Positions 16,705 to 24,754 of a DNA stretch of 64,000 nt are shown piece after piece; position 1 is the first letter of the stretch; each line of letters opens with the position of its first letter. Origin of the DNA: Candidatus Peribacteria bacterium (GTDB lineage Bacteria; Patescibacteriota; Gracilibacteria; Peribacterales; Peribacteraceae). The stretch covers positions 1 through 64,000 of the forward strand of contig CALRAD010000004.1 of the NCBI GenBank assembly GCA_943350395.1, written 5' to 3'. The notes below the pieces were generated by a model. The model worked only from the letters and a program-made list of their open reading frames with translations, had not been told where the DNA came from and did no database searches. A program made the position numbers and the translations under genes.

Positions 16705-16750
16705 CCGCCCCGTGGGGCGGGGATGGGGTCACCCACCTAGCACTGCTAGG
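16705..16750. repeat. Twin hairpins in the pgeF-dgt intergenic region
   Basis: CCGCCCC-GT-GGGGCGG (16705-16720) and CCTAGCA-C-TGCTAGG (16736-16750) are perfect inverted repeats about 15 bp apart. There is no T-run, so this is a repeat element and not an obvious terminator. The rest of the 187-bp gap holds the dgt promoter. Confidence 0.75.
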
Positions 16751-16792
16751 GACGAGCCAAAGCGGATAACGGTCGTCTTGATTTGTTTTTTT

Positions 16793-16809
16793 GCTATACT
16801 CATCTATCA
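16793..16809 (+). promoter_or_regulatory. Extended -10 promoter of dgt
   Basis: TGC-TATACT (16792-16800) ends 9 nt before ATG 16810, with no room for a Shine-Dalgarno sequence. Confidence 0.6.
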
Positions 16810-17940
16810 ATGCAATCTCTTTCTGATCGTCTGTTTCAGGCAAACTCTCTCTTCTCCCCCTATGCCGTGCCACACGGAGGCGGACTCGGTCGTGCGTTTC
16901 CGGAGTCCGAAGACAGAACACGTTTTCCGTTTCAGCGTGACAGAGACAGGATCATTCATACGCAGGCTTTTCGGAGACTCAAGCATAAGACGCAGGTATT
17001 CGTTTCGGGCCTGCCAGCCGTAGCCTTGGCGAAGGCTGGACATGGTGATCACTACAGGACACGCATCACCCATACGCTCGAGGTTGCGCAGATCAGTCGT
17101 GATATTGCCCGTACGCTCGGGCTGAATGAGGATCTCGCCGAAGCGATCGCTCTCGCGCATGATCTTGGTCATACTCCGTTCGGTCATGCAGGAGAAGAGG
17201 CGATGAATGCATGTATGCAGTCATGCGGAAGAATGTTCGAACATAACGATCAGTCTCTTCGGATCGTCACATTGCTCGAAGATCGTTCGGCGAATTATCG
17301 AGGTTTGAATCTTTCGAAGGAGATCCTCGAAGGTCTGATGAAGCACCGGCCTTCGCCCCGCGCGGCGGGGCTTCGGTCGGCAAGTCGGGCTCTTTCCCTC
17401 GAAGCACAGCTTGTGAATCTCGCGGACGAGATCGCCTATACGGCACACGATACGGATGATGGTCTACGAGCCGGTCTCTTCACGCTCAAGCAGGTTCGCG
17501 AAACAAAACTTGGGTTCTTGGCTGCGGAAAAATCGATGGAGAGGAAGACGGAACTCCGAGGTGCGATCGTCGATCTGCTCGTTACGGATCTGTATACAGA
17601 GACGGATATGCTTCTGGAAAAACACGCAGTATCTTCCCTTGAAGATGTGTATGCGTCGCAGCATGATCTGGTTTCTTTTTCCGAAACAATGACAAAGGAT
17701 CTCTCCGAACTCCCTACATTCCTCTGGAATCATCTCTATAAAAGTGATGCCGTACAGGTGCAAGCAAAGCAAGGGCAGAGAGTGATCAGAGATTTATTTT
17801 CCGCATACCTCAAAACTCCACCCGAGAAAGTGTTGGAGTTACAGCAAAAAACAGGAGGAGCCCTCGAGGAAGCCATCAAAGACTATATCGCAGGCATGAC
17901 GGATCCGTATGCGCTGCAAATGCATACACTCATTGTCTGA
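16810..17940 (+). CDS. dgt: Deoxyguanosinetriphosphate triphosphohydrolase-like protein with two repeat-derived insertions
   Basis: 376-residue HD-domain protein of the dGTPase family, which hydrolyses dNTPs to nucleoside and triphosphate. The metal motif is H..HD..H: RITHTLEVAQ, then AHDLGHTPFGHAGEEA, plus ADEIAYTAHDTDDGLRAGL. Two departures from the family are visible. Between VFVSG and GDHYRTR, where most homologues are nearly continuous, lie about 11 extra residues (LPAVALAKAG) encoded by a palindromic repeat. At about 179-190 a second palindrome encodes PSPRAAGLRSA before SLEAQLVNLADE. Key residues are intact, so activity is probably kept. The start at 16810 is placed behind an extended -10. 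The 3' end overlaps the convergent M23 gene by 11 nt. Confidence 0.92.
   Translation: MQSLSDRLFQANSLFSPYAVPHGGGLGRAFPESEDRTRFPFQRDRDRIIHTQAFRRLKHKTQVFVSGLPAVALAKAGHGDHYRTRITHTLEVAQISRDIARTLGLNEDLAEAIALAHDLGHTPFGHAGEEAMNACMQSCGRMFEHNDQSLRIVTLLEDRSANYRGLNLSKEILEGLMKHRPSPRAAGLRSASRALSLEAQLVNLADEIAYTAHDTDDGLRAGLFTLKQVRETKLGFLAAEKSMERKTELRGAIVDLLVTDLYTETDMLLEKHAVSSLEDVYASQHDLVSFSETMTKDLSELPTFLWNHLYKSDAVQVQAKQGQRVIRDLFSAYLKTPPEKVLELQQKTGGALEEAIKDYIAGMTDPYALQMHTLIV
17010..17039 (-). repeat. Palindromic repeat (family C) inside dgt
   Basis: CCAGCC and GGCTGG termini flank GTAGCCTTGGCGAA. Reverse complement of the element at 14590-14621. Inserted in frame directly before the conserved GDHYRTR block. 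Confidence 0.85.
17346..17380. repeat. GC-rich palindrome inside dgt
   Basis: CCGGCC-TTC-GCCCCGC-GCG-GCGGGGC-TTC-GGTCGG forms a long imperfect hairpin with a perfect 7-bp GC core, translated in frame. Confidence 0.8.
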
Positions 17941-18802
17941 TCGCACGTTGAGGCAAATACTTCATCGGATCAACAAGTACGCCGTCTTTACGAACCGCGA
18001 AGTGGAGGTGAGGACCCGTGGTCATAAGACCGGCACCCATGGTGCCGGGTTGACCTCCGGTGTGACCGATGACTTCTCCTGCTCTTACCGTTGCCCCCTG
18101 CAGAACGGTCGCATCCGTCACGTGTCCATAGATTGTTTGTAGTCCTCCGTCGTGCTCCAGCACGATGGAGCTGTACCCGAGGCCGTTCATCGAAATTTTT
18201 GTGACGATGCCGCCGGCAGGAGATCTGACTTCTGTGCCCTGTTCCGTTGGAATGTCGATTGCGTGGTGAGGAAATTTGAAGAGCTTTTCATACTCCGCAT
18301 CCTCGAATGTTGCGGAAAGTCCGAGTGTAGGCGATACCGGCCACAAGAGGACACGGTCGCCGATCACGCCTTCGGTGCGATAGGCAGTGCCTTCCGCTTC
18401 CCACAATTGCTCAAGCGAGAGAAGCAGAAGCTTTTCTGACTGATCTCGTTCTTGAATGATCGAGAGAAGGATTGCTCTCGCATCGTTGAGATTCCTGATG
18501 TCTTCCGGCGACTTCGTAATGAGCGCAGCGCGCTCGAGAACACTCAGGTTATACCGGAGAATTTCCTCGCGCTTCAGAAGCACCGCTTGCGTCACTTGCT
18601 CCCGATTGATGTCGCGGCGCGCATCAGTAATGACTGTTGCCGGGTGTTCCCCTCCAAGGGCATCGCCCCGTACTTCGCTTCCCGGCCACTGAATCTTCAC
18701 GATTCCGGTCGCGTAGAGAATGACAGCGACGACAATTCCGATCGTCAGCAGAGGCCTTGGGAGGTGGATGCGTATTTCCATCGGAGAGATGGCTCCAATC
18801 AT
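17930..18802 (-). CDS. Membrane-anchored M23 peptidase
   Basis: 290 residues. One N-terminal membrane span (about 16-35) is followed by a helical stretch of about 100 residues (REEILRYNLSVLERAALI; DRDQS-type charged helices) that may be a short coiled coil, as in NlpD/EnvC-type proteins. The C-terminal M23/LytM domain (about 170-285) shows HHAIDIPTEQGTEVRSPAGG, YGHVTDATVLQGATVRAGEV and the final zinc-site GPHLHFAVRKDG. The first ligand in HHAID and the HLH are both present, so it may be catalytic. It could start at 18802 or 18781; both precede the anchor. It is convergent with dgt and overlaps it by 11 nt. Confidence 0.9.
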   Translation of the reverse strand: MIGAISPMEIRIHLPRPLLTIGIVVAVILYATGIVKIQWPGSEVRGDALGGEHPATVITDARRDINREQVTQAVLLKREEILRYNLSVLERAALITKSPEDIRNLNDARAILLSIIQERDQSEKLLLLSLEQLWEAEGTAYRTEGVIGDRVLLWPVSPTLGLSATFEDAEYEKLFKFPHHAIDIPTEQGTEVRSPAGGIVTKISMNGLGYSSIVLEHDGGLQTIYGHVTDATVLQGATVRAGEVIGHTGGQPGTMGAGLMTTGPHLHFAVRKDGVLVDPMKYLPQRAIRQ

Positions 18803-18865
18803 ACTCCTTTTCGATCTTCTACTATGTAATATTCTTATGAATAGGCAAAGAGTAGATGCGGATTT

Positions 18866-18895
18866 TTTGGCATATTTCTGCTATAATATCAAGAT
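18866..18895 (+). promoter_or_regulatory. Promoter of the first solenoid-family gene
   Basis: GGCATATTTCTGCTATAAT ends at 18887, 8 nt before the TTG start. The same block ATTTCTGCTATAAT followed by an AAGAT stretch recurs upstream of the surface genes at 42353 and 44741. Confidence 0.7.
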
Positions 18896-19876
18896 TTGGC
18901 TGCACAAAAATATCCTCAAAGGCTCAAGCGAACAGGCGCACTGATCCTTGCGCTGATCCTCGCATCAGGTACCCCCGGTGTGCTCGCGAGTTCTTGGAGT
19001 CCAACGCTGCTCGTGAATACCGAATCGTTTCAGATGATTGATCCCGGTAGCGGCAGCACGACAGTGGATATCCAGTTCGGTTCTTCTTCCAATACGCTCA
19101 AGTTACTGACAACCAGTGCTTTTCAATTCAATAAACCTCTTCGTGTCGTCGGCAATATCTCAGGTTCTTCACTCACGGTTGATGGTGTTTCTTCGCACTC
19201 GGGTGCGGCAATGTTCAAAACGACCGTTACGGCGAGGAGCACGGTCTCGGGTGCCAACCTCACATTCATGGGTGCCACAAGCTCCTACATTCTCGGATCC
19301 CTTGGAATCGGCAACGCAAGTCCGAAGGCGAAGCTGGATGTCTCCGGAACGCTTTCGGGAAAGACACTTGTCATCAGCAATAACGGTTCGTTCTCGGGTG
19401 CCCTCACGGTGCTTCGAAATCTCAATATCATGGGAACGCTTACGGGCAATATCATCCATGCTGAAAAATCACTCACAAGCTCCGGGCTATTAATGGTGTC
19501 GCAGAGAAGGCCTCAGGGATCGGGTGCACTCGTTGTCAGACAGTTGACCAACTCAACAGGTGCATACATCTTCGGTTCCGGCGCACACATCACAAGTCCG
19601 CTTTTGGCACTCGACAGTTCCACGGGATCCGTCCATGCCCCGCATATTCTCTTCGGATACAAAGGAAACTTCGATGTGGCGCTCTATCGCACGACCGGTG
19701 CGACCCTCAGAACCAATGCTACGTCCTTCACTGCGAAGAACAACTTATCCGGTGCCACGCTGAACATCGGAGGGAGCGGCATTGTTCCGAACTCCGTTCT
19801 CTGTATGAAGACCAATAGCCGTATCGGTTATTGCTCCGGGGCAGTAGGTGCGGGCGGTACGTGCACATGTAACTGA
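18896..19876 (+). CDS. Exported beta-solenoid-like surface protein
   Basis: 326 residues starting at TTG 18896, which is supported by a TGC-TATAAT promoter 8 nt upstream and by a signal peptide directly after it (RLKRTGALILALILASGTPG). The mature N terminus SSWSPTLLVNTESFQMID is shared with the protein at 20505-22139. The body repeats short strands of the type SGxxLTVxG and GNxSGSSLTVDG (Ser/Gly/Thr-rich with periodic Leu/Val), as in parallel beta-helix or tail-fibre-like adhesins. The C terminus has four Cys (VLCMKTNSRIGYCSG and GTCTCN). No enzymatic motif is seen. A surface adhesin or matrix protein is likely; family unknown. Confidence 0.75.
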   Translation: MAAQKYPQRLKRTGALILALILASGTPGVLASSWSPTLLVNTESFQMIDPGSGSTTVDIQFGSSSNTLKLLTTSAFQFNKPLRVVGNISGSSLTVDGVSSHSGAAMFKTTVTARSTVSGANLTFMGATSSYILGSLGIGNASPKAKLDVSGTLSGKTLVISNNGSFSGALTVLRNLNIMGTLTGNIIHAEKSLTSSGLLMVSQRRPQGSGALVVRQLTNSTGAYIFGSGAHITSPLLALDSSTGSVHAPHILFGYKGNFDVALYRTTGATLRTNATSFTAKNNLSGATLNIGGSGIVPNSVLCMKTNSRIGYCSGAVGAGGTCTCN

Positions 19877-19921
19877 GAAAGGAGCTTGCCTCTTTCTTGC
19901 ACTGTACATTATAATAGCCAT

Positions 19922-20194
19922 ATGAATAAGACCGTCACTGCATCGGAAGCACGGAACGGATTCTTTGCCATGCTGAAGGCAGTCAAGACACCCGGAGTGT
20001 CTATCACGATTACCTACGAAGGTCATCCTGCGGGGGTACTTATGTCTGCTGAAGAATTTGATGGATGGATGGAAACAATGGACATCATGGCTCATCCCGA
20101 AGAAGCAAAGGAAATTTTGGAGAGATTGCACAATATCGATCATGAGGAAACTGTAACTTTTAAGGAATTTAAAAAAAATCTTGGTACGAAATGA
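19922..20194 (+). CDS. Type II antitoxin, Phd/YefM family
   Basis: 90 residues. The N-terminal dimer and DNA-binding part has the usual VTASEARNGFFAMLKAV and VLMSAEEFDGWMETMDIM blocks; the acidic C-terminal half (PEEAKEILERLHNIDHEE) should wrap the toxin. TATAAT (19910-19915) ends exactly 6 nt before ATG 19922, supporting this start over an upstream in-frame one. The stop overlaps the toxin start by 4 nt. Such pairs repress their own promoter; no clear operator palindrome is visible because the -10 abuts the start codon. Confidence 0.92.
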   Translation: MNKTVTASEARNGFFAMLKAVKTPGVSITITYEGHPAGVLMSAEEFDGWMETMDIMAHPEEAKEILERLHNIDHEETVTFKEFKKNLGTK

Positions 20195-20445
20195 TGTACA
20201 GGATCGTCATCCTCAAAGAGGCTCAAAAAGAAGCAAGGAAACTTCCTCAAAAAGATCAGCAACGTATTACCGCAGCTATCGCTTCTTTAGAAACTGATCC
20301 GTTCCGAGGAAAGAAGCTTCGGGATGATTTTCAGGGAACATGGTCTATTCGTGTTTGGCCATACCGCATCGTTTATGTGATCGAGAAGGAAATCGTGACC
20401 GTGATTGTTCTAAAAATCGGTCACCGGAAGGATGTGTACAGATAA
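20191..20445 (+). CDS. RelE/ParE-superfamily toxin
   Basis: 84 residues: MYRIVILKEAQKEARKLP start, a two-helix hairpin, then GTWSIRVWPYRIVYVIEKE and the terminal IGHRKDVYR motif typical of RelE-type mRNA interferases (the last Arg/Tyr residues often contribute to catalysis). It would cleave ribosome-bound mRNA when released from the upstream antitoxin. Translation is coupled through ATGATG. Its stop codon lies inside the T-run of the terminator of the convergent surface gene. Confidence 0.92.
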   Translation: MMYRIVILKEAQKEARKLPQKDQQRITAAIASLETDPFRGKKLRDDFQGTWSIRVWPYRIVYVIEKEIVTVIVLKIGHRKDVYR

Positions 20446-20471
20446 AAATCCCCCTGCACCTGCAGAGGGAA
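20443..20471 (-). terminator. Terminator of the solenoid gene, overlapping the toxin stop codon
   Basis: On the minus strand CCCTCTGCA-GG-TGCAGGGGG then ATTTTTATC: a 9-bp stem with one G-T pair and a T-run, located 34 nt after the stop of the gene at 20505. The hairpin could also stabilise the 3' end of the toxin mRNA on the plus strand. Confidence 0.8.
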
Positions 20472-20504
20472 GTCTCGTCTGAAGATAATGTCAGCGACTT
20501 ACGA

Positions 20505-22139
20505 TTACGGTGTCGTCGTTTCGAAGTTGAAGTTGATGAATCCGACTTCGGCGAACTTTCCGGTAAGTGCCGCGAGTTTGATGTAGACCGTGAAGTAGCT
20601 TTTGGCAGTAAACGTTCCCGAGGTCGCAGGTGCTGTCAGGTACGATGTCTTGAAGGAGGGGCTAAGCATCGAACCGGTGAGTGCCGCAAGATAATTGTTG
20701 TTCGTGTCTTTCATGAGGACTTTGATGTAGTTATTGGCGGCGACTCCGTCAGCTGTTTTATAGCGGATCTCAACCGGCTTTACCGGATCCCAGCTTGAGA
20801 AGTTGTCGGGCACGCGCACGCGGATTGCGATCCAGTAATCCTGCAGCGTCGCACGCGTTGTCGTCCAGTGATAGAAGTTTTCATTGAGAGCGGATGATCC
20901 GGATGCCGAGAGCTGGCCTACAAGACTTGAACCGCTCGAGAAGTAAATTGCATTCGGATACTCCGGATGCAGCGAGAGAATGCCTCCGCTGCCGTTGCCG
21001 ACTGCCGCAGATCCCCATGTGAGGTTTCCTGCACCGTCGTTTTTGAGGAACGTGTTTGCGGCTCCCTGGCTCACAGGTGCGCTGTAGGTGATGCCATGCA
21101 GCGTCATGTTTCCGTCGACCGTAAGGGTTGCGCCGGACAAGTTTCCTTTTGTGCGGATCGCACCTGTTGCCGTGAGAGAGCCTCCGATGGTTGCATTTCT
21201 GTCAACGTTGAGAGACGAACCGGAGAGCGTTCCGAGAATGCTCAAGGACTTGGTGAATTGGAACTTCTGCGTTGTATTCAAGAATTTGAGCGTTTGGTTT
21301 CCCGAAGAGTTGCCGAACGTAAAGACTGCGTCACTTGCTTCCGCATCATCGTTGATAGATAAGTTGCCATCGGCATGGACGGCTCCCGTAATGGACAGTA
21401 TTCCAAGCACATCGGCATTGCCGGTGATTCTCAGTGTCTGACCCGAGAGTGTTCCTTTGACGGTGGCGTTTCCGACTGCCGTCACCGCACCTGTTACTGT
21501 TAACGTTCCTCCAACTGTTGCATTCCGATCAATGTTGAGAGACGAACCGGAGAGCGTCCCGAGAATACTCAAGGACTTGGTGAACTGAAATTTCTGCGTT
21601 GTATTCAGGAATTTAAGCGTTTGGTTTCCCGAAGCGTTGCCGAACGTAAAGACTGCATCCACGGCTCCGGCGTCATCATTGATTGTAAGATCACTGTCCG
21701 TTTTCACGGCGCCGGAAGCGTTGAGCGCTCCTTGCACGTCTGCTCCTCCACTGCCGATTCGAAGCGTCGCACCCGAGAATGTTCCCTTCGTGCTGATCGC
21801 ACCGGTTGCGGTGAGCGTTCCTCCGACGGTCGCATTACGATCAACGTTGAGAGACGAACCGGATAACGTTCCGAGAACACTGAGTGCCTTGCTGAACTGG
21901 AATTTCTGAGCCGTGTTCAGATACTTGATCGTGACGGTGGACGTGCCGAATCGTAGTTCGATATCGGTCGAGCCGTCACCTGCATCGATTGTTTGGAATG
22001 CTTCCGTATTCACGAGCAGTGTCGGACTCCACGACGATGCGGCATGTGCTGATCCAAATGTGAACGAGTTCACGATGAGCAGTACTGCGAGTGTCAGCGA
22101 TAATGTTTGTGACAGCCGTCGAGTGTTTTGAGAGTGCAT
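20505..22139 (-). CDS. Exported repeat-containing solenoid-like surface protein
   Basis: 544 residues. Start 22139 gives a clean signal peptide (SLTLAVLLIVNSFTFGSAHA); an upstream in-frame extension is rejected. The mature N terminus SSWSPTLLVNTEAFQTID matches the protein at 18896. Three tandem units of about 105 residues follow, each with FGNxSGNQTLKFLNTTQ, KFQFTKSLSILGTLSG and SSLNVDRNATVGG. The C-terminal 150 residues (from about LHPEYPNAIYF) form a separate domain with YHWTTTRATLQDYW, closely like the C terminus of the next gene product. Predicted as an extracellular fibre with a jelly-roll-like tip; no named family recognised. TGT-TATAGT (22164-22159) is the likely -10. Confidence 0.78.
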   Translation of the reverse strand: MHSQNTRRLSQTLSLTLAVLLIVNSFTFGSAHAASSWSPTLLVNTEAFQTIDAGDGSTDIELRFGTSTVTIKYLNTAQKFQFSKALSVLGTLSGSSLNVDRNATVGGTLTATGAISTKGTFSGATLRIGSGGADVQGALNASGAVKTDSDLTINDDAGAVDAVFTFGNASGNQTLKFLNTTQKFQFTKSLSILGTLSGSSLNIDRNATVGGTLTVTGAVTAVGNATVKGTLSGQTLRITGNADVLGILSITGAVHADGNLSINDDAEASDAVFTFGNSSGNQTLKFLNTTQKFQFTKSLSILGTLSGSSLNVDRNATIGGSLTATGAIRTKGNLSGATLTVDGNMTLHGITYSAPVSQGAANTFLKNDGAGNLTWGSAAVGNGSGGILSLHPEYPNAIYFSSGSSLVGQLSASGSSALNENFYHWTTTRATLQDYWIAIRVRVPDNFSSWDPVKPVEIRYKTADGVAANNYIKVLMKDTNNNYLAALTGSMLSPSFKTSYLTAPATSGTFTAKSYFTVYIKLAALTGKFAEVGFINFNFETTTP

Positions 22140-22272
22140 ATTTTTTTGTGTTCCGATCACTATAACATTTTTTGTATTTTTTTGCACGTGTCTAGAATTG
22201 ATCTTCTGTAAAAAGATTATATAATAATAAATCACTGCAAAGCACTTCGTGATGCAGAGCAAAACACTCTTC

Positions 22273-24624
22273 TTACTGTCCGAGCAGTTCAATGCCCGTC
22301 AGTTTCAGTTCTCCTATGTGCACAGCGAAGCTGTCTTTTGCGGAAGGCTTCAGTTTAATGATCATGCTCTGTCCGGCCGTCCACGCAGGGCTCCCTGTGA
22401 ATTCAATCTGTGTTGTTGCCCACGCAGTTCCGGAAAGCCCAGTGACCGATCCGGAGAGCGTGACTGCCGATCCCGCGGTGTCGTAGACCGCAATATCGAG
22501 TTTATTATTCAATGTACTGCCGGTGAGTGAACGATAGGACAGCGTGAGGGGGTTGGTGCCGCCCGTCGTCTTCCATCGTACGAACTCTTGCGTGACAGGG
22601 ACGCGAAGCACAATGTCATAATCTTGGAGGCTCGTTCTTGTACTGGTCCAGTTGTAGTAGTTTTTAAGACTGCCCGAGTCGTAGAGCACCGAGAGTTGGC
22701 CGACGTTGCTCGTTCCATCTGCATTGAAGCTCGCTTTCTCATACGACGGACTGAACGTTTGGACGACGGTGTGCTCGCGATTGTCACTCGAGAGTGCACG
22801 TCGATCGAGAACGGAGGTGACCGATCCCGCCGATGTCACGGCGATTGCTACCGGGATAAAACTTTCATCCGTGGGGAAGCCCGTACTATTTTTTAGCAGT
22901 CCGCCTGATCCGAAGAAAACGTAGTTTGTGCTGCTTGAGTGCAATGCAATGCTGCCTCCGCTGTAGACGCTGAGTGTACCGTTGAGGCGATACGTGCCAT
23001 TACTGACGTTTAAATTTAGTCCTCCTCCCGATGCTGCTTTCAGCGCACCCGTGGAACTCTGGAGCTGGGTGAGGTTCAACCCGTTCACGAGTCCGGTGAC
23101 GGTCAGGTTTCCTTCCACTCGGAGATTCGTGTTGAATTTGAAGGTGCTGTTTGTGATGTCATAGGTCAGTCGCTTCGCGAGCGTCGTTCCGAATTGCAGA
23201 TTGATCTCGGAGCTTTCGGTATTGTCGGCATCGAGCACGAAACTGCCGCTATTGGTGCCGCCCGGCACGACACTCTTTTGGAATTGACCGTTCGGTCCGA
23301 GGACGGCGATCGAACCGCTGCCTGTGCCGATCTCCCGCTGATCGATCGTATCGGCGTTCGCTGCAAACGGTACCGAAAGCACGCCGGAGCGATCGATCGT
23401 ACTGTCGGTACTGTCGATGTCCAGTATCTCGTATGCAGTGTTTGCGTCGGCTGATGCCTTCACTTCGACCTGCAGGAAGAGACCGAGGAGCGTGGCAGTT
23501 TCAAGATTTTGGTAGGTCGGTAGAGCTGTGACGCTTCCGAGTTTCACGGAGAAGTATCCTTGCGCATTCGGCGTCACGGTATGGACTTCCTGCCACGACG
23601 CAAAGTTTGTCGCTCCGGTGTTGATCGAGCCCGTACCGGTGATGTCACCTGAGACGGCATCTGCACTCTTCCAGTAACTGAAGCGCACCGAGTGCGCGGT
23701 CGTGATCGCCGTTCCTGCACTCGTGAGGAGCCTGCCGTTGTAGACGTGCGTGAGCGGAACCGATTGTGCTGCCGATGCCGATGTTGCGAAGAGCACTCCA
23801 CCGATGCCGAGCACTGTGAGTAAGATTGCAAGGAATAGATGTTTCGAAACACTATTCTTCTCTCTTGTTTTTGTACCCATCATTTTCAGCGACGTGAACG
23901 GCGCGAACAGACGCCATGCAATAAGCAGATAGATCACAATGAAGAGCAGTGTCTGCATCCGCATGGACAGACCTGCATCGCTGTCTTCCGTGATCGGATC
24001 GATGCCCTCGAAACGGTGCAGAGTTTCCGTGGTCTTCGTGCCCTGCCGTTGATACTCGCGATCCCTTGGGATCGTGTCCTCGGCTTTTTTGTTGAAGGAA
24101 ATAGTCGGGAATGAAAGTGCCGGGATGCCCTCGATGATTGGCGCAAATGATGATGTTGCTTCATCAGCTCCGGAGGTTTCTACATGGTCGGTCGGAGCGG
24201 CATGCAAGGTTTTTCTTGAAGAAGATGACGAGGAAGAAGATGAAGGAGCGAGTACGAATGCACCGGCGATATCAACGCGCGGTCTGCGGCTGCCGCTTGT
24301 TCTACCGTTGCCTCCGGAAGAGGCGGTCGTAACGGTGGAGCTTGATGAGCTGTTTTCGGAACTCGCAGCATTCTCCGCGTTCATCGCCGGCACGATTTGG
24401 AAGTTGCCGCTCGCAGCCGGGATTTGATACCAAGTGATCCCCGATTCATGCAGCGAGTAGGACGTCGAATTTCCGGATTGCTGCGTAACCACATTGAGGG
24501 AATCACTCTGCAGAATGTACGAACTGCTCTCTGCGGCAAATCCGGATGCTGTGGAAAAAAACATCGCACACAGAGATGCAGCAATTGATGCGATGCGTCC
24601 GATGTTGGAGTGACAGGTGATCAC
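22273..24624 (-). CDS. Large exported surface protein with internal signal-like segment
   Basis: 783 residues. A first signal peptide (1-30, ending SGFAAESS) is followed by a Ser-rich, partly disordered region (to about 200), a membrane span (about 224-242, LLFIVIYLLIAWRLFAPF), then a second signal-like stretch HLFLAILLTVLGIGGVLFA ending SASAAQS at about 290. The second half holds a Leu/Thr-rich domain with LTHVYNGRLLTSAGTAI, the solenoid motif LQFGTTLAKRLTYDI, and a C-terminal domain (YYNWTSTRTSLQDYDI) shared with the gene at 20505. It may be two fused exported proteins or a protein with an internal membrane hairpin. The promoter TTGTAA-17-TATAAT lies at 24691-24663. Confidence 0.75.
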   Translation of the reverse strand: MITCHSNIGRIASIAASLCAMFFSTASGFAAESSSYILQSDSLNVVTQQSGNSTSYSLHESGITWYQIPAASGNFQIVPAMNAENAASSENSSSSSTVTTASSGGNGRTSGSRRPRVDIAGAFVLAPSSSSSSSSSRKTLHAAPTDHVETSGADEATSSFAPIIEGIPALSFPTISFNKKAEDTIPRDREYQRQGTKTTETLHRFEGIDPITEDSDAGLSMRMQTLLFIVIYLLIAWRLFAPFTSLKMMGTKTREKNSVSKHLFLAILLTVLGIGGVLFATSASAAQSVPLTHVYNGRLLTSAGTAITTAHSVRFSYWKSADAVSGDITGTGSINTGATNFASWQEVHTVTPNAQGYFSVKLGSVTALPTYQNLETATLLGLFLQVEVKASADANTAYEILDIDSTDSTIDRSGVLSVPFAANADTIDQREIGTGSGSIAVLGPNGQFQKSVVPGGTNSGSFVLDADNTESSEINLQFGTTLAKRLTYDITNSTFKFNTNLRVEGNLTVTGLVNGLNLTQLQSSTGALKAASGGGLNLNVSNGTYRLNGTLSVYSGGSIALHSSSTNYVFFGSGGLLKNSTGFPTDESFIPVAIAVTSAGSVTSVLDRRALSSDNREHTVVQTFSPSYEKASFNADGTSNVGQLSVLYDSGSLKNYYNWTSTRTSLQDYDIVLRVPVTQEFVRWKTTGGTNPLTLSYRSLTGSTLNNKLDIAVYDTAGSAVTLSGSVTGLSGTAWATTQIEFTGSPAWTAGQSMIIKLKPSAKDSFAVHIGELKLTGIELLGQ

Positions 24625-24662
24625 AGAATTGATTTTTGTATTAAATGAATTTTAATATAACT

Positions 24663-24691
24663 ATTATACAATATATTTATATATTTTACAA
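24663..24691 (-). promoter_or_regulatory. Sigma70 promoter of the 783-residue surface protein
   Basis: Minus strand TTGTAA (24691-24686), 17-nt spacer, TATAAT (24668-24663) in a very AT-rich stretch; the start codon is about 38 nt downstream of the -10. Confidence 0.7.
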
Positions 24692-24754
24692 TATACCTCG
24701 CAGACTGGTTTTTTGCGCTACTCAGCCGTGAAATCGCATGGTACGATAGGGCAC

